Shown: in pieces, positions 20,068 to 28,237 of the stretch
How positions within the stretch are numbered: the stretch's first letter is position 1
Layout of the letters: each line of letters begins with the position of its first letter
Virus record (IMG/VR): IMGVR_UViG_3300027608_000097
Coordinates: 1 to 31,580 of that record
DNA: 31,580 bases
Source: a virus
Strand: one strand, 5' to 3'
Position numbers and translations under genes: made by a program
Notes under the pieces: generated by a model
Database searches by the model: none
Seen by the model: the letters and a program-made list of their open reading frames with translations, nothing else
Told to the model about the DNA's origin: nothing

Positions 20068-20475
20068 ATGAAGCATCCACTATACGAAGCCTATGAATCT
20101 TGCATGACTGCATACGAGCAGTCTCGCTACATTCGTTCTATTGGACGCAAGACCTTTGCGAATCAGCTTCGGGAAACCCGCAAGCGACTAGGAATGACAG
20201 TCAGGGAACTAGGTGACAAGATCGGCGTAACTGGATCGTTAATCAACCAGATTGAAGTAAACTCCAAGAGCATTCTGAAGAAAGAACAAGTAGATAAAGT
20301 GATCGAACTATGCACACCTTCCTCGAAATCGAAAACGGCAAGTACTACGTCCGAGTCAGTCCCTACGCTGCAAGCAACCCCGGCCCTATGCACGAACGAG
20401 GAAAGCCTTTCCCAGACAGCCTCAGACCAGAGTACGACTCATTGGAGTTGGCCTCCATCGGACTTCAAGAGCTAA
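20068..20475 (+). CDS. XRE/Cro-type helix-turn-helix regulator with extended tail
   Basis: 135 residues. FANQLRETRKRLGMTVRELGDKIGVTGSLINQIE (30-63) is a clear XRE/Cro HTH with the usual Q/G/I spacing, and KSILKKEQVDKVIEL closes the fold near residue 81. From residue 83 the tail becomes Ser/Thr-rich and low in structure, exactly where another gene starts in a different frame (20310). The bases CTATGCAC at the junction would give a stop overlapping an ATG if C were A, so the tail may be a lost-stop read-through. It is a candidate binder of the TTATCG palindromes or of the promoter palindrome at 20031. Confidence 0.75.
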   Translation: MKHPLYEAYESCMTAYEQSRYIRSIGRKTFANQLRETRKRLGMTVRELGDKIGVTGSLINQIEVNSKSILKKEQVDKVIELCTPSSKSKTASTTSESVPTLQATPALCTNEESLSQTASDQSTTHWSWPPSDFKS

Positions 20476-20534
20476 CAAACTACTATCAATGCTTAGTAGA
20501 AAAAAAGGTTTCAAAAAAACGGGGGCAAGATTAA
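20310..20534 (+). CDS. Small hypothetical protein overlapping the regulator gene
   Basis: 74 residues from ATG 20310 in another frame from the regulator; 166 bp overlap. Sequence MHTFLEIENGKYYVRVSPYAAS, then SLELASIGLQELTNYYQCLVE reads like a folded alpha/beta domain, more natural than the regulator tail over the same bases. Family not recognised. Overlaps the HNH gene start by 46 bp. Confidence 0.5.
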   Translation: MHTFLEIENGKYYVRVSPYAASNPGPMHERGKPFPDSLRPEYDSLELASIGLQELTNYYQCLVEKKVSKKRGQD

Positions 20535-20788
20535 AGCCTGTTTCAGATAAGCGTAAGGTTCTTAACAAAGAATACTCTGAAGCAAGAAAGGAATACTTTG
20601 AAAAAGTTCAAGGAAATTGCGAAGTCTGTGGAGCGCAAGCAACGGATATACATCACAAAAGTAAAAGAGGAAAAAACTTATCTTCACAACAAACTTTTAT
20701 GGCGGTATGCAGAAATTGCCACACCAGAATCCACGATAATCCTGCGTGGGCAAGAGAATTAGGATATTTAATATATGAGTTCAAATAA
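20489..20788 (+). CDS. HNH endonuclease of the terminase-linked type
   Basis: 99 residues. Basic N-terminus (SRKKGFKKTGARLKPVSDKRK), then C44-x2-C47 (CEVCG), H55-H56 (DIHHKSKRG), and C74-x2-C77-H78 (CRNCHTRIHDNPAWAR). This is the small HNH family with a structural zinc that is often encoded next to phage large terminases and can be needed for packaging-linked cleavage. Its position just before the large terminase gene, on the opposite strand, fits. Overlaps both neighbours (20534 and 20775). Confidence 0.88.
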   Translation: MLSRKKGFKKTGARLKPVSDKRKVLNKEYSEARKEYFEKVQGNCEVCGAQATDIHHKSKRGKNLSSQQTFMAVCRNCHTRIHDNPAWARELGYLIYEFK

Positions 20789-21002
20789 TACATTCGTTTC
20801 AATGATCATCTGCGAGGGATACCATGTAGATGAAAACCAAGTTAAGATTCTTTTCCAACAGCAATTCAATCAATGCTGGGTAAAGAAATCAGACATTAGA
20901 ACCATTGAAACACTAGGGTTCCACGATGGACGCAAGTTCGTTCGTATTGTAATACCAGAGGAAGTAGCGAACACGCTAGAGCTTCAAGGTATTCTGGATT
21001 AA
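20775..21002 (+). CDS. Small hypothetical protein (75 aa)
   Basis: MSSNNTFVSMIICEGYHVDENQVKILFQQQFNQCW start with a likely strand, then a helix and a second alternation (KFVRIVIPEEVANTLELQGILD). Compact and soluble. It shares its last four bases (TTAA) with the end of the leftward terminase gene, so each strand uses the same TAA. Function unknown. Confidence 0.6.
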   Translation: MSSNNTFVSMIICEGYHVDENQVKILFQQQFNQCWVKKSDIRTIETLGFHDGRKFVRIVIPEEVANTLELQGILD

Positions 21003-22849
21003 TCCTCTCCCCAGTCATCGGTAGAGTAGTCATCATCCATAGTAGATTCGACTGGCTTTTCTTCTCTAGCCCAGAATCGGTTAGTCGGAACCGCTTTATC
21101 GTTTCCGATAAAAACCAATCCAAACCTACGAGACATTTCGAGGCAGTAAAGAAAGCTATCCGCCAAATCGGGCGAGTATCCAGTGCGGCCTTTGAAGTCA
21201 TCCTTAGTCTCTACGGAAATCTTCTTAGATTTAATTGTGTACCTACGGATACAAAGTTCTCGCGCCAACTCAGACGCTGCGCCAACACCATAGATCACTC
21301 GACTCTTAAAGCCATGATAGGCTGAGTACCAATATTCCGAGACAAGTCTATCATAAACATCCTTACACGGGCGTTTATCAACCTCTGCTGCCATACGCTC
21401 AGTAGGTTTACCCATAGAAGAAATGAGGGCGATAGAGTGGCCACTAGCATCATATCTCAACCACTCGCGGATGATAGCTTGTGCAACTCGACCACCATCA
21501 CCAGACACGTCCATACCAAATTTGGTAGGCTGAACTCCAGCAGCCCGGCATAGCTCAACTACTTCCTTAGCCAGACCAACTTCAAACTCAGCAGCTTCAC
21601 GGGCAGATAGCTGAATGACTTTCTGTTTCTCCAACCACATAACACGATTGCGAGTCCCGCGAATGTAACCCAGTTTAGCTACAGTAAGCACACACCTATC
21701 TCCACCCACTGTAAAGGCCGTATCAAAGCCAGCAATCTTATGGAATCCTTCTGAATCCCAGAGTGGTTCTTCGTCGGTATCAGCGTTACGAATCAGATCA
21801 GCGGTTAGAATGGTCTGTGCAAATCCAGATTTGGGCCACCAACCAATAGCGTTACGAACATAATCAATTGCATTCTCATCACCATAACACTGCTTGAGCA
21901 TGACTTGTTGTTTCTTACGATCCATCAAGAACGGGAACGGGGATGGTTCATGCTCTGGAGCAGCGAAGTTTGGCGACCTCATGCCATTGTAGAACAAACA
22001 AACACCAGTCTCCGTCTCCCACTTATCCATCTCTGGACTGACAGTATCGAAGTTAGAAGCACCCTTAGGCATAGCCCAGCGGGTATGAGGATTGTCACCA
22101 GCAGATGGGTTTCCAATACCGATAAAGACTACATCATTGTTAGCTGATAAGTTAACACGGGCAGTAATCGCGCCTAGTTCCATTTCGGGCAACTCATCAA
22201 GGGCCAATCTAATCCGATCATTCTTACGTCCACGGGTAGTATCAATAGCCTTCTGACCCTCATTACCTGACTGGAATGCCAGAGCTTTGATAGCGTTGCG
22301 ATAGTCCTTATCCTCATCGTTCGACCCACCGCCCCAAACAATCATGTGGCGATAGTCGATTAGCTTACCAAACTGGACAGCAGCGGATTTCCACAACTTA
22401 GAAATGATACCCCAGATACGATCTTCGGACGCACCAAGAGTAGTTGTGGCAACCCAAGATGAAGTGCAATGCGGTGCAGAACACCAGTCAAGGTAGACCC
22501 AAAGTCCAACTGGAAACGACTTTCCCATCGAGGCCGCGCCAGCCAAACAGATATCATCATTATTGCAGAGTTCTTCCAGAGTTCTCAACAACTGAGTATT
22601 TGTATAGCCTCTGTTGACAATAGAAACTTCAGTAGGCCATTGGAGTTTTACTGCCTTCAAGAAATGTTCGTATGGAGTGAGTAATTTAAAATCTGAAAGA
22701 TTTATATTGTGCTTATTGCAGTAATCCTTTCCGTATTCACCCTTACTAATAGCGTAGCAGTATAGCTCTACACCAAGCTCGTCCATGTTTTCAGGGAATT
22801 TGATACCGTACTTTTGGATGCCTGTGTTTCCAGAAAAAATTCTTGACAT
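20999..22849 (-). CDS. Terminase large subunit
   Basis: 616 residues from ATG 22849; TTG 22873 could extend it by 8. Walker A GAASMGKS at about 104-111, Walker B LALDELPE at about 215-222 and ATTTLGASED in between make the ATPase. The nuclease part has FDTAFTVGGDRC near 375, an MDVSGDGGRVAQ strand, and SPDLADSFLYCLEM at the end, the third acidic site of the RNase H fold. This motor cuts and pumps phage DNA into the head. It is transcribed against the portal and scaffold genes, which is not the usual order. A palindromic site lies at 21096. Confidence 0.9.
   Translation of the reverse strand: MSRIFSGNTGIQKYGIKFPENMDELGVELYCYAISKGEYGKDYCNKHNINLSDFKLLTPYEHFLKAVKLQWPTEVSIVNRGYTNTQLLRTLEELCNNDDICLAGAASMGKSFPVGLWVYLDWCSAPHCTSSWVATTTLGASEDRIWGIISKLWKSAAVQFGKLIDYRHMIVWGGGSNDEDKDYRNAIKALAFQSGNEGQKAIDTTRGRKNDRIRLALDELPEMELGAITARVNLSANNDVVFIGIGNPSAGDNPHTRWAMPKGASNFDTVSPEMDKWETETGVCLFYNGMRSPNFAAPEHEPSPFPFLMDRKKQQVMLKQCYGDENAIDYVRNAIGWWPKSGFAQTILTADLIRNADTDEEPLWDSEGFHKIAGFDTAFTVGGDRCVLTVAKLGYIRGTRNRVMWLEKQKVIQLSAREAAEFEVGLAKEVVELCRAAGVQPTKFGMDVSGDGGRVAQAIIREWLRYDASGHSIALISSMGKPTERMAAEVDKRPCKDVYDRLVSEYWYSAYHGFKSRVIYGVGAASELARELCIRRYTIKSKKISVETKDDFKGRTGYSPDLADSFLYCLEMSRRFGLVFIGNDKAVPTNRFWAREEKPVESTMDDDYSTDDWGED
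21096..21111. promoter_or_regulatory. Palindromic site 8 (TTATCGTTTCCGATAA)
   Basis: Inside the terminase gene, encoding FIGNDK. A nearby CGGAACCG (21086-21093) is a partial echo of the centre of sites 3 and 4. Confidence 0.65.
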
Positions 22850-22885
22850 ATCAATAATAAAATATATTTTCAAACAAAAGGCAAG

Positions 22886-23263
22886 ATGAAACTCAAAAAT
22901 AGAAACCTAGCTCCAGTCGGTGGGTGGTACTACAAATACGAGATCAAGCGTGATAAACTCACCTTCCCAGCGATTGTGTATGGAAGCACATGGAGCAGTC
23001 TGATTTCAAACATCCAAAAAGATTGCCGTTCTAATGGAGTTACCATTCCAGAAAACATTGAGCAAATTGTAGAGGATCAAATCTGCCAACGCCAACCAAG
23101 TGATCGTTGCTGGTACGCTGATGGATTGGGAGATAATATAGCCCAAGCAATTCATACTGTAGCGAGAGTAGCTGACAAGGTTCTTGGAACTAAATTTGAA
23201 CATAAAGCAAGGGGATGCAGTTCATGTAATAGAAGAAGGAACGCATTAAACTCATTATCGTAA
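22886..23263 (+). CDS. Conserved phage protein with C-terminal Cys motif
   Basis: 125 residues. The C-terminus ARGCSSCNRRRNALN contains the C-x2-C-x-RRR-x-LN signature found at the end of many small phage proteins encoded near structural or terminase genes. N-terminal residues (GGWYYKYEIKRDKLTFPAIVYGSTW) look like beta strands; then a helical middle (DNIAQAIHTVARVADKVLG). Start ATG 22886 has a weak AGG nearby, one of the few SD-like sequences here. Its last bases overlap palindromic site 9. Divergent from the terminase by 36 bp. Confidence 0.6.
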   Translation: MKLKNRNLAPVGGWYYKYEIKRDKLTFPAIVYGSTWSSLISNIQKDCRSNGVTIPENIEQIVEDQICQRQPSDRCWYADGLGDNIAQAIHTVARVADKVLGTKFEHKARGCSSCNRRRNALNSLS

Positions 23264-23270
23264 CCGATAA
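23255..23270. promoter_or_regulatory. Palindromic site 9 (TTATCGTAACCGATAA)
   Basis: It covers the stop codon of the gene ending at 23263 and ends one base before the ATG of the HNH gene at 23272, so a bound protein could also affect its transcription or the message start region. Confidence 0.7.
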
Positions 23271-23271
23271 A

Positions 23272-23922
23272 ATGGAAACTATCACAAAACATAAACGAGG
23301 AGATGTCCGCGAAGATGGGAAAGTGTTTTGGAAATATGCATCTTCTTGCAAGGATGGCGAGTATTGGCTTTCAAAAGAAAAGTTTGAGGAAAAGAAAAAA
23401 CGCGAATCTGAAAGGAATTCTAAATACTACAGCAAAAACGAAAATTCTCACAGAGAATACGTAAAAGATAGATATGCTAAAAACAGGATTGCAATACGTG
23501 AACAATTGAGAGTTTCTCGATTAAAGAATATTGATCGCTATAGAGAAAAAGGGAAAGAAAGTTCAAGGTTATGGAGGAAAAAAAATCCAACAAAGTATAA
23601 AGAAAATTTAAAAAATTGGATAAAAGAAAATCCAGACAAGTATAAATTGATTATAGCAAAAGGAAACTCAAAGCGTAGGGCAGCCGAAAAAAACAACACG
23701 CCTGATTTAACTTCAGAGCAGAATCTGATTATAGAAACCATATACTTGCAAAGAATAAGACTTGAAAAAAGATTTGGTTTGCAGTTTCATGTAGATCACA
23801 TAATCCCAATATCAAAAGGTGGATTGCATATACCTTCAAATCTACAGGTATTACCAGCAAAACTAAACCTACAAAAAAATTCAAGAAACTCACTAAGGTG
23901 GGAAGAACTTCAACTTATTTAA
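23272..23922 (+). CDS. HNH homing endonuclease with shared N-terminal module
   Basis: 216 residues. Residues 7-38 (KRGDVREDGKVFWKY...GEYWLSKEKFEEKK) match the N-module of the HNH protein at 6111. A Lys/Asn-rich middle has repeated KxNPxKYKEN-like segments, and the HNH site near residue 172 reads FHVDHIIPISKGG, then SNLQVLPAKLNLQKN. This catalytic end differs from that of the 6111 protein, so the same module is joined to two nuclease types. It is inserted between a small gene and the portal gene. The AT-rich, Lys-rich coding sequence marks it as a mobile insertion. Confidence 0.85.
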   Translation: METITKHKRGDVREDGKVFWKYASSCKDGEYWLSKEKFEEKKKRESERNSKYYSKNENSHREYVKDRYAKNRIAIREQLRVSRLKNIDRYREKGKESSRLWRKKNPTKYKENLKNWIKENPDKYKLIIAKGNSKRRAAEKNNTPDLTSEQNLIIETIYLQRIRLEKRFGLQFHVDHIIPISKGGLHIPSNLQVLPAKLNLQKNSRNSLRWEELQLI

Positions 23923-23925
23923 TAT

Positions 23926-26388
23926 ATGTCTTTAAGCATCGGCAATGATAACTTCAGTTTAGCAACTCTAGATCAAGATGGCAAGCCGCCAGCAACACGA
24001 ATCTCCAACGCCAATCACGCTTGGAATATCGCCAACCACTTGAGGCAAGCAAACATCGGGCGCGAGAATAAACGCATTCGTATTTACAAGGCATACAAAA
24101 TGTTTCCCCCGACAGGGTACAGCAGGCTTGCCGAAAAGCGATTACCTTGGCAATCAGATGTTAACTATGGACAACTTGGATTTATCGTTGATAACCAAAA
24201 GTCCAGTTACTACGATGTAATTACTGAGCGTCAGGCTTGCTGCACAATCAAAAGCAAGTTTGGTAATGAAAAGGAACGCCTTGTCAACTCTGAGAACATT
24301 GCAACGGCATTCGACCAAGCAATCCGCGAGTGGCCCGGCTACCTTTATAATACAGAGCAAGACCTAGAAGAAATGCTCTTGTACGGAAAAGGTATTGGAA
24401 TGTGGGATAGTCCGCTAGGATGGATGCCAGAACACGTTTTCTTATCTGATCTCCTTTTCCCAGATGATATTCGTATCGACTTCTGTAACCTTGAAGAGTT
24501 TGTGCGCCGTGTCCGCCTGACTCCTTATGAGTTGTACAAGAAGATCGAAAACCGCGCCGCTGCTGAAGCGATGGGCTGGAATGTAGATGCAGCTATTGAC
24601 GCTATCCGTTTCCACCGTTCATTCAATAACCACAGGAAGACCCGTGAAGACTTCTTCCGCACCATCAGCGAATCAGGATTCAACTGGTCACTTTCGGTTA
24701 ACCAAAAGATTGATCTCTACGAAGTATTCTGGAGAGAGTTTGATGGTAAGATCAGTAAGGCTATTGTTCTTCAAGATTACCAACCAATCTGTGACTACAT
24801 TAACTCTAATGTAAAAGGAGCAGGAAAGATCAGCGAAGATGACATCAGAACCCAACATGGCTTTATGATGCTTAAAGTTGGATTGTTTAACTCATGGGAT
24901 GAGATCATGTATATGCTAACTGATTCAGTTGGTTCTGGTCTATTCCAAGACATTAAGAGCCAAGCCGAATCCGCTTTCGTTGCTTGCCGTCAGTATGACT
25001 TCACAATGAATAGCCTTGTTGATGCTGTTCGTCTTAACTCCATGTTGATGATCGAAGGACAAGGGCCAGATGCAACTAAAATGCTGAAACAAATGGAATG
25101 GTTGCCAATCAGCGTATTGCCAGATGGGGCTAAGTTCATTCAGAACCGATTCCAACTCCCAGTAGCAGAAAGTATGAGTTTCATGCAATTCTTCATGGGA
25201 GATATGTATAGGGGCATGGGTCAGTATCGTATCAATGCACCTACTGGCGGTGGCAAACAACGCACCAAAGGAGAAGCAGAACTCGATGCTGCTGAATCAG
25301 CCAAACTCTCTGGAACACAGATTCGTCGTTTCAATGAGTGTCAAACATTGTACTTCAAACAACTCTACAAGAGGTTTGTAAACGCTAAGTCTAGCGATGA
25401 TGGATATGAATACGTTAAGAAGTTCTACGAAATCCTAGAAGAACTGGGAACACCTAAAGAAGCCGCTGCTTGGAAGAATATCACTAGCATCCGCTCTAAC
25501 CTAATCAATGGTGCTGGTAGCCCGTCATTCAAGCTAATCACCGCTGAGAAGCTACTCCAGATCACAGCTATCACACCAGCCAACGAAGGGCAAGAGAACG
25601 CCGTTAAGGACGCTATTGCTGCCCTATCTGGACGTGACAACGTATCTAGGTATCGTAATACAAAGATACCTAAGATTACTGACGTTAATCGTGTGATTGG
25701 ATTTGAAAATGCAGGAATGACTGATGCGTTTGTCAATCCGCAGAACTTCCCTGTATTGCCAACTGATCCTCATATCGAACACGCTGTTGGTCACTTGCAG
25801 GATATGATGATGCAATTGCAGATGAACGCACAATCTATCCAAGAAGGTCAACCAGACATTGCTGATCTATCATTGGCAATGCGTTCGGTTAAATTCAAAG
25901 GTGGTCACATCATGGCTCACGTTGAGTACATCAGTAAGGATGAGTCTAAAAAGGATTTCCTCAAGCAATTCATGCAGGGAATGCAAGAAGCTCAAGGGAT
26001 GGCAGATCAAATTCAGTCTGTGTACCAAGAAATGGCTCAAGCCGAAGCTCAGAAGCAAGGTCAGCCAAATTCCGAAGAAGACATCAAACTTCAATACCTC
26101 GCTGCCAAATCTGGTATCGACATCGATACCAAACAACAACTTGCCGACATTGCGATTGGCAAGTCTTCCATCAGCCACGCTCAACGTACAGAGCAGCGCA
26201 AGGAACAAGGTATTACTCAACTTGCCCTACAGAAAGCCAAAGCTCGCCAAGAAATCCAAAAGGAAAAAGCGAAGATGGCAGCTATGCAGGGCGAGACTCC
26301 AGAACAACCAGAGACTCCCGGCCAGCCAGAAGCTACCGAAGTTGAGGAAGTTGAGATGGAGACTAACATAACACCAATGCAACAATGA
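23926..26388 (+). CDS. Portal protein
   Basis: 820 residues. The large size, the early LPWQSDVNYGQLGFIVDNQKSSYYDVIT region, WMPEHVFLSDLLFPDDIRIDF, then a long alpha-helical mid part and a Gln/Ala/Glu-rich coiled C-terminus (from about 640, with EVEEVEMETNITPMQQ at the end) match podovirus-type portals. Portals form the dodecameric gate at one vertex of the head and bind the terminase. Position before the scaffold and capsid genes agrees. The start ATG follows AATAT with no SD. Assigned from layout and general features, not from a specific motif. Confidence 0.75.
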   Translation: MSLSIGNDNFSLATLDQDGKPPATRISNANHAWNIANHLRQANIGRENKRIRIYKAYKMFPPTGYSRLAEKRLPWQSDVNYGQLGFIVDNQKSSYYDVITERQACCTIKSKFGNEKERLVNSENIATAFDQAIREWPGYLYNTEQDLEEMLLYGKGIGMWDSPLGWMPEHVFLSDLLFPDDIRIDFCNLEEFVRRVRLTPYELYKKIENRAAAEAMGWNVDAAIDAIRFHRSFNNHRKTREDFFRTISESGFNWSLSVNQKIDLYEVFWREFDGKISKAIVLQDYQPICDYINSNVKGAGKISEDDIRTQHGFMMLKVGLFNSWDEIMYMLTDSVGSGLFQDIKSQAESAFVACRQYDFTMNSLVDAVRLNSMLMIEGQGPDATKMLKQMEWLPISVLPDGAKFIQNRFQLPVAESMSFMQFFMGDMYRGMGQYRINAPTGGGKQRTKGEAELDAAESAKLSGTQIRRFNECQTLYFKQLYKRFVNAKSSDDGYEYVKKFYEILEELGTPKEAAAWKNITSIRSNLINGAGSPSFKLITAEKLLQITAITPANEGQENAVKDAIAALSGRDNVSRYRNTKIPKITDVNRVIGFENAGMTDAFVNPQNFPVLPTDPHIEHAVGHLQDMMMQLQMNAQSIQEGQPDIADLSLAMRSVKFKGGHIMAHVEYISKDESKKDFLKQFMQGMQEAQGMADQIQSVYQEMAQAEAQKQGQPNSEEDIKLQYLAAKSGIDIDTKQQLADIAIGKSSISHAQRTEQRKEQGITQLALQKAKARQEIQKEKAKMAAMQGETPEQPETPGQPEATEVEEVEMETNITPMQQ

Positions 26389-26630
26389 CCACAGAAAAAG
26401 TAAAATCACTATGCGCTGCCATTACAGCACACGAAGATTGGAACAAACTACAAGCATACCTACTGCTAAACGTAAACCCACCAGACGGAGTAACCACGCT
26501 AATCCATGCAATCAAAACTATTGATGCTATTGGAACAGAGGAACAAGGAGAATTTAAAAAAACAAAATCTTCTTCAAGAAATAAAGAGACAAAAGACAGT
26601 ACGATTGACCCAGACCTCGACGAAAACTAA
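26385..26630 (+). CDS. Small hypothetical protein between portal and scaffold
   Basis: 81 residues, coupled to the portal stop (ATGA). Helical N-terminal 50 residues (VKSLCAAITAHEDWNKLQAYLLLNVNPPDGV) and a charged, disordered tail (KKTKSSSRNKETKDSTIDPDLDEN). No family recognised. Its place suggests a head-assembly accessory. Confidence 0.6.
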   Translation: MTTEKVKSLCAAITAHEDWNKLQAYLLLNVNPPDGVTTLIHAIKTIDAIGTEEQGEFKKTKSSSRNKETKDSTIDPDLDEN

Positions 26631-26633
26631 TTT

Positions 26634-27920
26634 ATGGCAGACACAAACGACACAGCAGCAGTAATCAAGGAACTACAGGATAAACCCCAAGTTCCGATCA
26701 AAGGTAATACATCTGACTTCCTAAAGAAGTTCAGCAAACAACAAACCGACGATGGAAAACCTAGTGGAACAAACATGGGTGATCCAATGCTGGGAATGCA
26801 AAGACACAATGAAGAAGAACCACCAGAAGAACCGACAGGAGTCACCGAAGCTGAAATCACATCCGATAGAACGGGTAAGAAAAAAGGTTTCGTTGAAAGG
26901 CAAATCGAAGAGAACCGCAAGCTCAAAGAAGAACTTGAAAAGTACAAGCGAGACGAGGTTCCAAAGTTTGAAACCAAAATCCAAGAACTTGAGCGATTGG
27001 TTGCCGAATCAACATCAACAAAAGAAACCAACCACTACCAAGAACAGCTTAACAAAGCGAGCCAAGAGAAGAATGAGGTTGAACAACAACTCTCAGAACA
27101 GATCAAAGACTTACGTAGTAAGTTGGACTTCCATGATATTACGAGCAACCCAGACTTCAAAAAGACTTATCTTGAACCCATCAAGAGCACTTATGATACT
27201 GCGAGGCAGTTGCTATCGAATGATCCAACACTTCTTTCAACATTCTCCCGTGCGGTTAATGCAAACGCCTCCATCTTCAATGCGACATCCGAAGAAGATC
27301 GTAGAGCAGCAGAAACAGATCGAGATCAGGCGTTTGAAGAAATCACGAACTCGCTCTCGCAATTCAAGCAGTACCAGTTCGCAGAACAAGTCAACAGCTT
27401 CATCAAAGCAACTCAAGGGCATCACGCCGCTCTTGTCAACTTTGAAGAAACCAAGCAGAACATCATTCACACCACTAAACAAAAAGAGCAAGAGGGTCGG
27501 AACAAGTATCTGAACCAGTGGCGCGAAAGCTACAAGAATACCCAACAAGAGATCGACAATGCTACATCAGTGCCAGACGCTATTGCTGATTACATGAAAG
27601 AAAAAGGTATCAAGTATGATATGAGCCGCGATGAGGCTATTGCACTTTCAGCAACACAGCAGAGCAGTGAGCAAGCATCTGTAGAAGATATGAACCGCTT
27701 GATTCATCAAGGCCGGGCATATCAGAAGATTCAAGCTCAGTTAAAAGCCTACCAAGAGATGGTGAAAGAAAAGGATGATTACATTGCCCAGTTAAAAGGA
27801 TCATCCCGCATGACTTCATCTCCTAGTACATCGGATTCCCAGAAGCCAAGAATGAGCATGACAGAGGGACTGGCAGCGAAGATCGCGAGGTTCTCGCCGC
27901 AAAATCGGTTGACAGCATAG
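26634..27920 (+). CDS. Scaffolding-like protein
   Basis: 428 residues, very rich in Glu, Lys and Gln. A long coiled coil from about 75 to 160 (ERQIEENRKLKEELEKYKRDE, then KNEVEQQLSEQIKDLRSKLDF), helical middle, and a Ser/Pro-rich C-terminus ending KIARFSPQNRLTA, which has the basic tail typical of scaffolds that bind the capsid shell. Located between portal and major capsid genes and followed by a strong terminator. Scaffolds guide procapsid assembly and then leave. An internal-protein role is a weaker alternative. Confidence 0.75.
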   Translation: MADTNDTAAVIKELQDKPQVPIKGNTSDFLKKFSKQQTDDGKPSGTNMGDPMLGMQRHNEEEPPEEPTGVTEAEITSDRTGKKKGFVERQIEENRKLKEELEKYKRDEVPKFETKIQELERLVAESTSTKETNHYQEQLNKASQEKNEVEQQLSEQIKDLRSKLDFHDITSNPDFKKTYLEPIKSTYDTARQLLSNDPTLLSTFSRAVNANASIFNATSEEDRRAAETDRDQAFEEITNSLSQFKQYQFAEQVNSFIKATQGHHAALVNFEETKQNIIHTTKQKEQEGRNKYLNQWRESYKNTQQEIDNATSVPDAIADYMKEKGIKYDMSRDEAIALSATQQSSEQASVEDMNRLIHQGRAYQKIQAQLKAYQEMVKEKDDYIAQLKGSSRMTSSPSTSDSQKPRMSMTEGLAAKIARFSPQNRLTA

Positions 27921-27948
27921 CCCACATTCCTAATTCTGGTTGTCATAA

Positions 27949-27986
27949 GGGGGAGGTAGATTGCGCTACCTCCCCCAACTTTTTTT
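27949..27986 (+). terminator. Strong terminator between scaffold and capsid genes
   Basis: GGGGGAGGTAG (27949-27959) pairs perfectly with CTACCTCCCCC (27966-27976), 11 bp, followed by AACTTTTTTT. It isolates the capsid gene as its own unit. Confidence 0.93.
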
Positions 27987-27997
27987 AAAATAATCTC

Positions 27998-28025
27998 TTG
28001 ACACATTAATTAAGATCATTATTGT
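27998..28025 (+). promoter_or_regulatory. Capsid promoter
   Basis: TTGACA (27998-28003), 16 bp, TATTGT (28020-28025), start near 28032. It shares AAAATAATCT-N-TTGACAC with the promoter at 2502. The moderately weak -10 contrasts with the high expression expected of a capsid gene. Confidence 0.6.
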
Positions 28026-28031
28026 GCGTGT

Positions 28032-28237
28032 AAGAGATAGCCGAAATTATCGTTTACGATAATATTAGGGATTCAACCGCACTCTGGTTGGCGAGTTATC
28101 GACCTCGCATTAAAAACGATTTCTGGACAGAAAAATCTCTGGGTCGGTTCCAGCAGAGGAAACCAAGCACTCGCTTGCTATTCCTCATGGTTTAGTTTGC
28201 GGTGCAAAACCAAACCAAACTAAATAAAATAAAATCA
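28032..28237 (+). other. Long structured leader of the capsid gene
   Basis: About 200 noncoding bases with many hairpins: CAACC/GGTTG, GCGAG with CTCGC around a TTATCGAC loop, CTGG with CCAG around a GTCGGTT loop, GAGGAA with TTCCTC (28156-28186) and TTTAGTTTG with CAAACTAAA (28191-28224). The loop ATCGAC could pair with GTCGGT as a 6-bp kissing contact. Palindromic site 10 lies near the start. An A-rich tract ends at ATG 28238; a GTG at 28202 in frame is unlikely as start. Confidence 0.5.
28047..28062. promoter_or_regulatory. Palindromic site 10 (TTATCGTTTACGATAA)
   Basis: Intergenic copy lying 15 to 30 bases downstream of the predicted capsid transcript start, where a bound protein would act as a roadblock rather than as an activator. 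Confidence 0.7.

Noticed and set aside
24182-24194. TTATCGTTGATAA in the portal gene as another palindrome site
   Set aside because: Only the left arm matches; the spacing is three bases short, so it was not counted.
26752-27513. 253-codon second frame inside the scaffold gene
   Set aside because: Basic, Ser/Lys-rich shadow of the Glu/Lys/Gln-rich scaffold coding sequence, without its own start context.
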